Of a stretch of DNA of 64,000 nucleotides, positions 17,698 to 25,853 are shown piece after piece. Position 1 is the stretch's first letter, and the number at the start of each line of letters is the position of its first letter. The notes beneath the pieces were generated by a model. The model was not told the origin of the DNA. It saw only the letters and a list, made by a program, of their open reading frames with translations, and did no database searches. The DNA is from Phycisphaerae bacterium. GTDB lineage: Bacteria; Planctomycetota; Phycisphaerae; Phycisphaerales; UBA1924. Made by a program: the position numbers and the translations under genes. Where the stretch lies: positions 386,084 to 450,083 of the forward strand of contig JAUILU010000002.1 of the NCBI GenBank assembly GCA_030432905.1, read 5' to 3'.

Positions 17698-18078
17698 TTG
17701 GCGAGTTCGTGGAAGGGTGTTGACTTGTTCGGGTCCGGGCCTCACCGGTTCGGGATGACTCGGCGTGGGTTTCTGCTGGCGCCGGACTTTACGAGCGACG
17801 TGCCGACGCCGGTGTTCTTTGAGTACGGGGCGTACGAGTGGAAGATTCTGGTAACGGGCCGACTCGTGGCGGCGAGCGACTCGGCGCTGTGGACGATCCG
17901 CGACGCGATCCAGGCTTCGCTGGACGCGAAGGGACTCGGGACGCTTGTCGACCTGCACGGCCGGATCTGGGAGGAGATGTTCTTCTCGAGGCTTACCTAC
18001 GGCGAGGAGACCGATCGTGGGCGTGAGGTGTCGGTGAGTTATTTAGCTGAGTTCCATAAATTCACGGACACGGCATGA
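17698..18078 (+). CDS. Small phage-structural-type protein with TTG start, function unknown
   Basis: 126 residues. The TTG start at 17698 is decided by GAGGAGG (17685-17691) 6 bases upstream, within the end of the previous gene. Contents: FGMTRRGFLLAPDF, WKILVTGRLVAASDSALWTI, a helix, then LVDLHGRIWEEMFFSRLTYG and VSVSYLAEFHKF. The LxDLHGR...VSVxYLAEF ending resembles small baseplate or tail-fitting proteins of phages. This is an impression, not a motif match. Confidence 0.45.
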   Translation: MASSWKGVDLFGSGPHRFGMTRRGFLLAPDFTSDVPTPVFFEYGAYEWKILVTGRLVAASDSALWTIRDAIQASLDAKGLGTLVDLHGRIWEEMFFSRLTYGEETDRGREVSVSYLAEFHKFTDTA

Positions 18079-18096
18079 CTTGGAAGGGGTGAATCG

Positions 18097-18372
18097 ATGG
18101 GGATTGAAGCAGAGATCGCGACGGTGCTGGCGCAGATGGGGGCGGCGGGTCTGATCGGGTTGATGTGGCTCAGCGAGCGAAGGGCGGCTGCGGAGCGTGA
18201 CCGGCAGATGACGCAGCTGCACGACCGGATCATGGGCGACACGCGCGAACTCGGTGTGCTGCTCTCGGCGCTCGAGTCGAACACGCGGGCGATGGTGTCA
18301 CTGGAATCGGGGCAGCGCCGGCTGACCGACGCGATCGAGAAACGCGAGGTCGGCGGGAAGCAGAGCCTGTAG
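18097..18372 (+). CDS. Small membrane-anchored coiled-coil protein
   Basis: 91 residues. A short N-terminal hydrophobic helix (IATVLAQMGAAGLIGLMWL, about 6-25) is followed by a long amphipathic helix with heptad character (ERRAAAERDRQMTQLHDRIM onward). GGAAGGGG lies before the ATG. Proteins of this plan occur late in phage head/tail operons, sometimes as holin-like or unassigned genes. It is the last gene of the cassette. Confidence 0.5.
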   Translation: MGIEAEIATVLAQMGAAGLIGLMWLSERRAAAERDRQMTQLHDRIMGDTRELGVLLSALESNTRAMVSLESGQRRLTDAIEKREVGGKQSL

Positions 18373-18394
18373 TGGTTGCTTAGACTGTTGGTCT

Positions 18395-18922
18395 ATGAAG
18401 TTTGCCGTTCTTGGTTGTTGTGGGGTTGTGATGGGGGTGGCGGTCAGCCTTGGCGGCTGCACGGCTAGTTCGCACGATCTGCCCGACTCACTCGACCCGG
18501 TGTTGGCGTTCGAGTTCTCGCCGAGCTCACTTCGTATCAGCCCGCTGACGAGGCTCGAAACGGGGACCGACGGCAAGCCCGAGCTTGCGGTGTACTTTGA
18601 GCTCGCTGACAAGTGGGGGCATACGACGAAAGCGCCCGGCATTGTGCAGATCCAGTTGCTGAGACTCGGCGGGGTTGCGCAGGGATTGGCGACGCTCGAA
18701 GACCGATGGGAAGCGGATCTGACAAACCCGGATCGCAACTCGAAAATGTTTGATGTGACGGGGATGTACCGCGTGCCCTTGGCTGAGCTGCCCGCTTGGC
18801 TCGTCGAACGCACGGCCGGAGCGAGGGAATCAGAACGCGCGAGGCTGCGCGTGTTCTTCCGCACGATCGGCGCCGGCGGCGAGACCGTTGATCTCCGTGA
18901 CACGTTCGAGAAAGACTTCTAG
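18395..18922 (+). CDS. Lipoprotein of unknown function
   Basis: 175 residues. The signal peptide ends in SLGGC, a good lipobox, so the protein is anchored by a lipid at Cys22. The mature part is a single beta-rich domain (VLAFEFSPSSLRISPLTRLE; IVQIQLLRLGG; ARLRVFFRTIGAGGETVDLR) with no catalytic motif. It starts 22 bases after the last capsid-cassette gene, so it might be co-transcribed, but its lipoprotein nature suggests an ordinary host gene. Confidence 0.65.
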   Translation: MKFAVLGCCGVVMGVAVSLGGCTASSHDLPDSLDPVLAFEFSPSSLRISPLTRLETGTDGKPELAVYFELADKWGHTTKAPGIVQIQLLRLGGVAQGLATLEDRWEADLTNPDRNSKMFDVTGMYRVPLAELPAWLVERTAGARESERARLRVFFRTIGAGGETVDLRDTFEKDF

Positions 18923-18940
18923 TTCAATGCTGCGAGCTGA

Positions 18941-20308
18941 TTAGTTGTCTCTTGTGATACCGAGCTGGCGATATTTCTCGCGGTACTTCTCGGCGAGTTC
19001 TGATTGCTTGGATTCGAGGCTGATTTCTCGGCCGTCGATGAACGCCATGATCGGGTTGGTTGTCATCTCTAGTGGTGAGCCGTTGGTAACGATGAGCGTG
19101 GCGCTCTTGCGTGCTTCGAGCGAGCCGAGGCGGTCGTCGATCTCAAGGATCGATGCGGTGTCGAGGGTGAGCGCACGCAGCCCGGCTTCGTGGTCGAGGC
19201 CGAAGGCGACTGCTTTCGCTACGTTGTAGGGCAGGTTGCGCTCGTGCGCGGTGTCGTCGCTGGACGCCATGCACCAGCGGATGCCCAGATCGGAGAGCTC
19301 AATGGGCAGCGTGTACGCGTCGTCGTGGGGCGAATCGCTGCGTTTCGGGAATCGCTGCGTGCCTGTGATGATGACGGGGATGTCGTGCATGCGGAGAAGC
19401 TCGGCGGCGAGCGGCGCGTCGTTGCCACCGACGATGACCGTGCGGAGCCCGAGGTCTGTGGCCCATGTCACCGCGGCGTTGATCTGATCGACGTCGTTGG
19501 CGGAGATGAAGACGGGGTTGGCGGGTTCTTCGCCATCGGCGCCGGGCAGGACACCGAGCATGGATTCGAGCCGAACGTCGCGGGGCGACTGCCCGGAGTC
19601 GCGGTAGCTGATGGCCTGCTGGAAGATCTCGTCGATCTCATCGATGCGTTCCTGGATGCGTTCGAACTGTCTCGCGTCCGGCTCGTCGGCCCACCAGTTG
19701 TTGGACGGGCGCATCGAGGGCCAGTTGATGGCGAGGCCCGCGTCTTCCTCGATCGCCATGTCCTGCCAGGTCCAGCCGTCGGTCGACATGATCGAGACTC
19801 GGCCCGGGATCGCGCCGCGGATGGGGAACGCGCCGAAGGTCATGATGCCGTTGGCGCGGGTGACGGGGATGAGCGTCGAGTCGGGGTTGACGGCGACGCA
19901 CGCGCGGACCTCGGGTGTGACGTTGCCGACCTCGTTGCGGTCATCGGTCTGCCTGAGCGCCGCGATTTCTGTGAGGCCAAGCTGTGTAACGGGCGCGATG
20001 AGGCCCGGGTAGACGTGCTTGCCCTCGGCGTCGATGACTCGGGTGTTTGCGGCAAAGACCCGGTCGCCCGCGCCGACCTCGGCGATGACACCCTCGTTGA
20101 AGAGGATGAAGCCGTGCTCGATGGTGGGGCTGGACATCGGGTGGATGGTCGCGTTGGTGATCGCGATGGGCATGCTCTGGGGAGGCGCTTTGTGCCCGAG
20201 GTCCTGGGCGGATGCGGTGCTCGCGGCTCCGAGTGCGATGGTCGATGAGATAACTTTGAATGTGCGCGACATGTGGCGTTTCTCGTTGGTGTGGTTCTTG
20301 TTGTTCAT
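18941..20308 (-). CDS. Secreted amidohydrolase-like protein lacking the metal-binding HxH
   Basis: 455 residues. ATG 20308 overlaps the upstream stop as ATGA, which decides the start; an internal Met (20272) would give a shorter signal peptide. The signal is VISSTIALGAASTASAQ. The family frame is present: AITNATIHPMSSPTIEHGFI, a beta-sandwich part, VYPGLIAPVTQLGLTEI, and the closing SLEARKSATLIVTNGSPLE. In active amidohydrolases the PGLID segment continues into HxH (metal ligands); here it reads PGLIAPVTQLG with no His. It probably does not hydrolyse in the usual metal-dependent way and may serve as partner of the upstream protein. Confidence 0.75.
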   Translation of the reverse strand: MNNKNHTNEKRHMSRTFKVISSTIALGAASTASAQDLGHKAPPQSMPIAITNATIHPMSSPTIEHGFILFNEGVIAEVGAGDRVFAANTRVIDAEGKHVYPGLIAPVTQLGLTEIAALRQTDDRNEVGNVTPEVRACVAVNPDSTLIPVTRANGIMTFGAFPIRGAIPGRVSIMSTDGWTWQDMAIEEDAGLAINWPSMRPSNNWWADEPDARQFERIQERIDEIDEIFQQAISYRDSGQSPRDVRLESMLGVLPGADGEEPANPVFISANDVDQINAAVTWATDLGLRTVIVGGNDAPLAAELLRMHDIPVIITGTQRFPKRSDSPHDDAYTLPIELSDLGIRWCMASSDDTAHERNLPYNVAKAVAFGLDHEAGLRALTLDTASILEIDDRLGSLEARKSATLIVTNGSPLEMTTNPIMAFIDGREISLESKQSELAEKYREKYRQLGITRDN

Positions 20309-23300
20309 CGGATGACTCCCATGTGGGACATGCCGCAGCCGCAATCGCCGGGCTGCATCGAGGTGGCGGGGGACTTGCCCTCGAGCCAGAGGTTCATGTT
20401 GTGGGCGCGGAGCTGGTCGAGCTGGATCCGCTGGGCGAGCGACATGCGGCGCTCTGGGGTTTCGGTTTCCTCGGCGTCGTCAGCTTCAGATTCGTCTTCT
20501 TGCCTGTCTTTCTTCATGTCGGGCTTGCCGTTGATCTTGGCGATCAGGCGTGCGCGCTCGGCGGCGATGCGTTCGCGGAGCTCGTTGTCTTTCTCGATGG
20601 AGAAGTACTGCCTGCCGTCGACCCAGGTCTGCTCGCACTGGCTGAGCGTTGACATGGGCGGGCCCGACCAGATGGCGAGGTCCGCGTCTTTGCCGACCTC
20701 GATCGAACCGACGCGGCTCTCGATGCCGAGCTGGTAGGCGGGGTTGATGGTGACGAATTTGAATGCCTCGTCCTCGGGGACGTTGCCGTATTTGACGGCT
20801 TTGGCGGCCTCGGTGTTGAGCCTGCGGACCATGTTGTCGGAGTCGGAGTTGTAGCTGACGTTTACGCCCGCTTCCCACATGACGGGGCCGGCTTGCGCGA
20901 TGGCGTCCTGAACTTCGACCTTGTACGCCCACCAGTCGCTGAAGATGCTCGCACCGCGTGAGCGTTCGCGGACGACCTCTGCGACTTTGTAAGCCTCGAG
21001 GCCGTGCTGGTAGGTGCCGATCGTGAACCCGAACTCGCGAGCGATCTCGGCGAGCATGAGGATCTCGTCCTGGCGGTAGCTGTGGCAGTGGATGAGCCGG
21101 TCGCCCGCGAGGATCTCGGCGAGCGCATCGAGCTCGTGGTCGCGCCGAGGCATCACATCAAGCGGCGGGATCTGCCCCTCGAACTTGGATGCCTTGGCGA
21201 GGCTCTTTGCGACGCCGTCGGTCATGCCGATGCTCTCGGGCCGGTCGCCCGAGGTGCGGACGTAGCTTGTCCAGTCGCGTGCGTACTGGCGAGCCGCGGT
21301 GAAGCGGTCACGCATGATGGTGTCGACACCCATGCGCGTCTGGGGGTAGCGGTCGCGGCCGTCGTTGCCCCAGTTGGCGTGCGTGACGTTCTCGCCCAGC
21401 GCGAACTTGATGCCCGCTTTGGCGCCGGCGAGGTGCATGTCTCGCGGATGGACAGCGCCCCAGCGGACCTTCTGGATGACGTTCTGCCCGCCGATCGGGT
21501 TCGCCGAGCCGTGCAGGGTGTTGACGGTGGTCACGCCTGCGGCGAGCTGGCGGTACCAGTTGATGTGGTCCGGGTCGCTGGTGTCTTCCATCCTGACCTC
21601 GGCGGTGACGGCCTGCGCGCCCTCGTTGGTGCCGAACGTCCACGTGCCGGTGTGACTGTGCGCATCGACGATGCCGGGCGTGATGTGCTTGCCCTGCAAG
21701 TCGAACGTGCGCGAGTTTTCGGGGAGGCGGACCGCGATCTCGCCGTCGGTGACGACCGAGATCGTGCCGTTCTCGATGAGGACCGATCCGTTTTCGATGA
21801 TGCCCGCAGGGCCCGAGGTCCAGATGGTGGCGTTGGTGAAGAGGACGGTTTCCTGATCGGGGATCGCGTCGTAGGCGTACGCGCCGAACGGGTAGCCGGG
21901 CAGCTGCTCGGGTGCGTGCTCGTCCTCGTCGTTCGTGTCGTCTTCCGCTAAGTCCTCGTCTTCTTCTGATTCGTCGGCTTGTTCAGACTCGATGCGCCGC
22001 GCGGCCCAGGTGAACGCGCTGTTGTCGGGGCCGATCGCCGAGCCCGCGATTTGGTCGCCGGTCAGGATGCCCGACATGATGTAGGTGCCCGAGCCGTCGT
22101 CCTCGTCGTCGAGGAGGAAGCTGATGGTGTTCTGGGTCATCTTGACGTGGCGCGCATCGCCCGTTGCGGGCTCGTCGCCGTCGGCGGCTTCGGTGCCCTT
22201 GATCTTCTTGCCGTCAACCTCGATGGTCATCTCGAAGACCGGCGCGCCCTCGGGGCCGACCCAGATGGCCCACTCGCCGTCGAACGGGTGCGCATCGTCG
22301 GTGGAGATCTCGTGGCGTGTACCCTCGATCCAGACGTCGCGGATCTTGACGTCGTCGGCTTCCGGGTCGAACAGATCGCCCGACGCGACGACGAGGCTCG
22401 CGGCTTTGCCTGCCTCGATCGTGCCGAGCGACGCATCAACGCCCAGCATCTCGGCGGGCGCGGTCGTGATCATGCTCAGCGCCGCTTCTTTCGAGAGGCC
22501 CGCTTCGATCGCTTCGTGGAGGTTGTCGAAGAACTTGCCACGCTTGCGTGACTTGCTGCTGGTGATCGCAGTGTTGATACCCGCCTCGGCGAGCCGACGC
22601 GCGTTGGTCGGGGCCTGCTCCCAGGTCATCATGGTCTCAAGGTCAACGCTGTCAGCCTTGCCAACGCTCGACACATCTGGCTTGCGCGGGAAACGCAGCG
22701 GCACGATCACGCTCGCGCCGGTCTCGGCTATTGCGCCCAAGCGCTTGAACTCGGTGCCCGTGCCGACAAGAACGAGCGCGCGCTCGGTGTCGAAGTCTTC
22801 CATGAGGTGCGAGGCCTGCAGGGCTTCGAGCTCGTGGTCGATGTTGAAGAACACGGGCCTGTCGTACACGGTCAGCGCGTCGAGCGAGTTCCGCGTCGGG
22901 TTGATGCCCGAGGCGGCCTGCCACTCCGCGTCATCGATCGCCTGGCGGATCAGTGCGATGCAGCCCATCTGGCTCGTTGGGTACTCCATCGCGCCGCCCC
23001 AGCCGCCCTTGAAGAAGTCGGCGGTGTGGAACGCGTTCCTGCGGTAGATGCTCGGGTCATCGGCGGCGGTGTTGCTCGTCGGGGCCGCGGTCGAGACCAC
23101 AGCGCCGAGCCCGCGAAGGATGCCCGAGTCCGGCGCGATGCCCGCGGCGACAAACCCGAGCTTGCGGAGCGAATCCGCGTCAGAACTGCTCAGGCCCTCG
23201 CCCTCGAGCACGCTCCGGTCGGGCGTGATGCGCGAGTTCCAGTGCCGACCCGGCCTGCCCGCGCTGTGCGCTGGTGTGTCCACCTCGACCCACGGATCGA

Positions 23301-23601
23301 TGAATCCCGGGTAGATGTGCGAGCCTTCTTCGAGCGCCCAGATTCTGTAGCCGGTCAGGTCGTTGTCGCCCGGCTCGCGGGCGATCGATTCGATCTTGCC
23401 GTCGTGGATCAAGAGTGTTGCTTCGACGGCCTCGCCGCTTGGCAGGTGGACGAGCCCGCCGGTGATGGCGTGCATGCCCGGGTCGGTGACGCGCGGCCCG
23501 TTCTCGGGTGAACTAAGCGCGCTGTCGCCAGTGGGCTGAGCGAATGTTGCCGTCGCTGCTAGGCAGACAGAAAGAGCGGTGAGTGTGGATCGAATGATCA
23601 T
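20305..23601 (-). CDS. Large secreted protein with two amidohydrolase domains
   Basis: 1098 residues. The signal peptide is MIIRSTLTALSVCLAATATF, cleaved near AQ. Domain 1 (about 40-430) has YPGFIDPWVEV, so its HxH is lost. A beta linker (about 440-545) and an acidic Glu/Asp stretch (about 550-575) follow. Domain 2 (about 580-1040) has PGIVDAHSHTGTW with HSH intact, HCHSYRQDEI and YQHGLEAYK as further metal or catalytic histidines, and the closing SIEVGKDADLAIWSG. The C-terminus has GDCGCGMSH. Only domain 2 looks able to bind metal. The substrate is unknown; a cyclic amide or peptide-like compound in the periplasm is possible. Coupled to the gene at 18941. Confidence 0.82.
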   Translation of the reverse strand: MIIRSTLTALSVCLAATATFAQPTGDSALSSPENGPRVTDPGMHAITGGLVHLPSGEAVEATLLIHDGKIESIAREPGDNDLTGYRIWALEEGSHIYPGFIDPWVEVDTPAHSAGRPGRHWNSRITPDRSVLEGEGLSSSDADSLRKLGFVAAGIAPDSGILRGLGAVVSTAAPTSNTAADDPSIYRRNAFHTADFFKGGWGGAMEYPTSQMGCIALIRQAIDDAEWQAASGINPTRNSLDALTVYDRPVFFNIDHELEALQASHLMEDFDTERALVLVGTGTEFKRLGAIAETGASVIVPLRFPRKPDVSSVGKADSVDLETMMTWEQAPTNARRLAEAGINTAITSSKSRKRGKFFDNLHEAIEAGLSKEAALSMITTAPAEMLGVDASLGTIEAGKAASLVVASGDLFDPEADDVKIRDVWIEGTRHEISTDDAHPFDGEWAIWVGPEGAPVFEMTIEVDGKKIKGTEAADGDEPATGDARHVKMTQNTISFLLDDEDDGSGTYIMSGILTGDQIAGSAIGPDNSAFTWAARRIESEQADESEEDEDLAEDDTNDEDEHAPEQLPGYPFGAYAYDAIPDQETVLFTNATIWTSGPAGIIENGSVLIENGTISVVTDGEIAVRLPENSRTFDLQGKHITPGIVDAHSHTGTWTFGTNEGAQAVTAEVRMEDTSDPDHINWYRQLAAGVTTVNTLHGSANPIGGQNVIQKVRWGAVHPRDMHLAGAKAGIKFALGENVTHANWGNDGRDRYPQTRMGVDTIMRDRFTAARQYARDWTSYVRTSGDRPESIGMTDGVAKSLAKASKFEGQIPPLDVMPRRDHELDALAEILAGDRLIHCHSYRQDEILMLAEIAREFGFTIGTYQHGLEAYKVAEVVRERSRGASIFSDWWAYKVEVQDAIAQAGPVMWEAGVNVSYNSDSDNMVRRLNTEAAKAVKYGNVPEDEAFKFVTINPAYQLGIESRVGSIEVGKDADLAIWSGPPMSTLSQCEQTWVDGRQYFSIEKDNELRERIAAERARLIAKINGKPDMKKDRQEDESEADDAEETETPERRMSLAQRIQLDQLRAHNMNLWLEGKSPATSMQPGDCGCGMSHMGVIR

Positions 23602-23680
23602 GCGTTGCTCCAGGTGCGCGTCGAATGGACACCGAGTGTGAGCCGGAGTTTAGCAGCAAACGCACCGGCGCAAAAACAAA

Positions 23681-23713
23681 GGTGCACCCACGGCGAACAT
23701 CCGTGGGTGCACC
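23681..23713 (-). terminator. Intrinsic terminator of the PEP-CTERM gene
   Basis: A perfect 13-base-pair stem (GGTGCACCCACGG, loop CGAACAT, CCGTGGGTGCACC) is preceded on the plus strand by CAAAAACAAA. On the minus strand this is a strong hairpin followed by a T-rich run, 34 bases past the stop of the gene at 23747. Confidence 0.85.
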
Positions 23714-23746
23714 TACTAGAGGAGTGCTTTTAGGGCCTGATCTGAT

Positions 23747-24619
23747 TTAGGCGCGTCTGCGACGCGATGCTCCCACGCCCGCCAGCGCGATGAGTGTGAT
23801 CGAGGCCGGTGTGGGCACTGTTCGGAACGTGCTGGCGGCGAAGGTGCCGTCGCTGAAGCTCTGCCCGCCGTCGAAGGAGATCTCGGGTGTCAGGCTTGCC
23901 ATGTTGTCGAACGCCCAGTTGACCATGGAGAGGTCGAGATCGATGACGTAGAAGCCCTGGTTTGCCGGCGTGGTCTGGTTCTCGGTGATCTCGAAGATGC
24001 CGGTGATCGAACCGCTGACACCGGTCGGCTGGTTGAAGGATTCGATGATGCCAGGTGAGGTCTCGGTGCCCTCGAGGCCCGAGGCGGTGAGGTTGAGGTT
24101 GTAGGTGTGCCAGACGCCGCCGTCGTTGACGTTGTCGATGGCGCTGAACCGGGCGATGTCGTTCGCGTCGGCGTTCTGTCCTTCGACGGTGAGCGAGTAC
24201 TCGGTGTAGTGGGTGCCGTCGAATGCGCCGAAGTTCATCTGGACGTTTGTGTCGGTCGAGGCGTCGCTGTCGTAGAGCTGCATGAAGCCGACGCCGGTGT
24301 TGCCGGTGGTGTTGCCCCAGCCTGCCGAGCCCTGGGTCGGTCCGTATTGGGTGTCGGTGGTGTACCACCAGGAGCCGCTCATGTAGTTGAAGTCGGCTTC
24401 GACGCTGTCACTGTTTGCCATGTAGAGCGAGAGGTCGCGATCGCCGACAACGATGCTGTCGATCGAGTTGATGCCCGCCTGTGCGTCTGCGAGGGTTGCG
24501 TACCGCATGACCGAACCGTTGTACCCGAAGCGGTCGGTGCTGACGAGGCCGCCCAGTTGTGCGTGCGATGCGCCTGAGAGTGTGGCGAACGCGAGTGCTG
24601 CCGCGGTTGAGTTCTTCAT
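23747..24619 (-). CDS. Secreted PEP-CTERM-sorted protein
   Basis: 290 residues. The signal peptide is MKNSTAAALAFATLSGASHA (then QLGG). The body is Asp/Asn/Thr/Gly-rich and beta-type (DFNYMSGSWWYTTDT, GTHYTEYSLTVEG, HTYNLNLTASGL). The C-terminus is VPTPASITLIALAGVGASRR plus RRA: a PEP-like motif, a membrane stretch and a basic end, as recognised by exosortase-type sorting. The role is unknown; surface or biofilm-type attachment is usual for such proteins. It has its own terminator. Confidence 0.75.
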   Translation of the reverse strand: MKNSTAAALAFATLSGASHAQLGGLVSTDRFGYNGSVMRYATLADAQAGINSIDSIVVGDRDLSLYMANSDSVEADFNYMSGSWWYTTDTQYGPTQGSAGWGNTTGNTGVGFMQLYDSDASTDTNVQMNFGAFDGTHYTEYSLTVEGQNADANDIARFSAIDNVNDGGVWHTYNLNLTASGLEGTETSPGIIESFNQPTGVSGSITGIFEITENQTTPANQGFYVIDLDLSMVNWAFDNMASLTPEISFDGGQSFSDGTFAASTFRTVPTPASITLIALAGVGASRRRRA

Positions 24620-24725
24620 CTTTCTTTCTCCTGTCTCTCTCTTGAATGTGTGTTGCGTGCCGAGCTCTCTACTTCCCGGCGACGCGTGTCTTGTCTAATG
24701 AAAACGTGAAACGTGAGAAACTGAA

Positions 24726-25538
24726 TCAGGCTCTTCTGCGGCGAGCGGCTGCGAGGCCGGCGAGTGCCATGAGCGAAGCGGCACCCGGCGCCGGGATGGC
24801 TTCGAAGTCGATGGTGGCGGTGTTGCCGTTGTTGAGTGTGACGGTGACGCCGTCAACGAGTCCCTCGAATCCGTTGGCCCAGCCGCTGCCCGTGGCGATG
24901 GACATGAACCAGACCTCGTCGTTCTCGTAGGTCGCGGGAGTGCTGCTGTACGCGGCGTTGAACGAGCTCCAGTCGATCGGGCCGACCTGGATGTCGCTGA
25001 GGAACGGGTCGGTGTAGGTGCCAAAGACTGAACCCGATGCGCCGCGGTTTGCATCGAACACACGGAGCTGGTTGGCGCTCGCGTCCGTGCTCCACTGGAC
25101 CCACGTGTTGGCGGGCTGGTTGGCATCTGACAGGTCGGGCGAGAAGTAGGGCTCGAAGTTGATGCGCTTGCGGTACCACGAGTCGTCCTGGCCGTCGCCT
25201 TCGGGTGCGGTGTAGAGCTCGAGGTACCAGTTGAGGTAGGTGCCCGGGTCGCTCGGCATGGCGTCCTGCTTGGTCCAGAAGCTGACGTTGGCGATGTCGG
25301 AAACCGTGAACGAGGCGCCGGCGCCGAAAAGAACCTCGGGCGAGAACTGAATGGCGGTCTTGGTGGCGCCGTTGGCCTGGAACGAGCCGGTGCCGAAGCC
25401 CGGAGCCGCGTCGCCGGCGACACCGATCGGGTCGGTCGTGTCTGTGATGCCGTCGCCCGGGTAGAAAACAACCTGCGAATTCGCGGCGCCCGCGGCAGCA
25501 ATCATCGAAACGGCGGCAATCTGTGCGGTAAATCTCAT
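24726..25538 (-). CDS. Secreted PEP-CTERM-sorted protein
   Basis: 270 residues from ATG 25538 (MRFTAQIAAVSMIAAAGAAN signal, cleaved near SQ); a longer in-frame start at 25643 has an implausible charged N-terminus. The body is beta-type (SFTVSDIANVSFWTKQD; WYLELYTAPEGDGQ; VTVTLNNGNTATIDFE). The tail is IPAPGAASLMALAGLAAARR plus RRA, the same sorting design as the gene at 23747. The 106-base gap and the lack of other similarity suggest two separate genes rather than a recent duplicate. Confidence 0.72.
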   Translation of the reverse strand: MRFTAQIAAVSMIAAAGAANSQVVFYPGDGITDTTDPIGVAGDAAPGFGTGSFQANGATKTAIQFSPEVLFGAGASFTVSDIANVSFWTKQDAMPSDPGTYLNWYLELYTAPEGDGQDDSWYRKRINFEPYFSPDLSDANQPANTWVQWSTDASANQLRVFDANRGASGSVFGTYTDPFLSDIQVGPIDWSSFNAAYSSTPATYENDEVWFMSIATGSGWANGFEGLVDGVTVTLNNGNTATIDFEAIPAPGAASLMALAGLAAARRRRA

Positions 25539-25853
25539 GTCTCTCTCACTTCTCTCTGTGGCCAAGCTGGCCTGCGTCTTGTACACAATCGGCACGCACC
25601 GATCGCGCTGGCGGGCTTCCCATGTTGCCCGCATTACAACCAAGCCGATCGCTCGGCTTGTATGCGCTCTAAATGTGTGGGAATGTCTCTCTTACAATCC
25701 CCGCAGGCCGAAGGCCTGTGTCTCCTGCCTACCCTAAGGACACTCGGGGCATGACTCCCGAGTTACCGGAGCAGACGCTGGCAGACTAAGGGTGTTTGCT
25801 TAAAAAAGCAACCGCTTTCAAGTTCTGAATCATAATTGTTGAAGGATTTCTGA
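25539..25853. other. Intergenic region between PEP-CTERM gene and phosphofructokinase gene
   Basis: 315 bases with no gene seen, lying between divergent genes and so holding both promoters. Two hairpins are visible: CAGGCC-GAA-GGCCTG (25704-25718) and ACTCGGG, 8-base loop, CCCGAGT (25742-25763). Neither has a T-run. The 50 bases before the phosphofructokinase start are AT-rich, with GAAGGA as its ribosome site. No promoter can be assigned confidently. Confidence 0.4.

Larger units (their letters stand above)
13124..18372 (+). mobile_element. Phage-derived head-gene cassette (portal to small membrane protein)
   Basis: Seven plus-strand genes in the order of a tailed-phage head operon: portal, probable scaffold, SU10/DUF5309 capsid, connector-like protein, two small structural-type proteins and a membrane/coiled-coil protein. 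Gene spacing is tight and ribosome sites are strong. No terminase, maturation protease, tape measure, integrase, replication or lysis gene lies within or beside it, and no direct repeats mark ends. GC content and codon use look like the host's. Boundaries given are those of the genes, not of a proven element. It may be a domesticated capsid module, part of a split gene-transfer agent, or a decayed prophage. Confidence 0.65.

Noticed and set aside
19190-20248. Plus-strand frame of 352 codons across the amidohydrolase gene
   Set aside because: Valine/Asp/Gly-rich antisense frame; the minus strand carries signal peptide, family motifs and coupled start.
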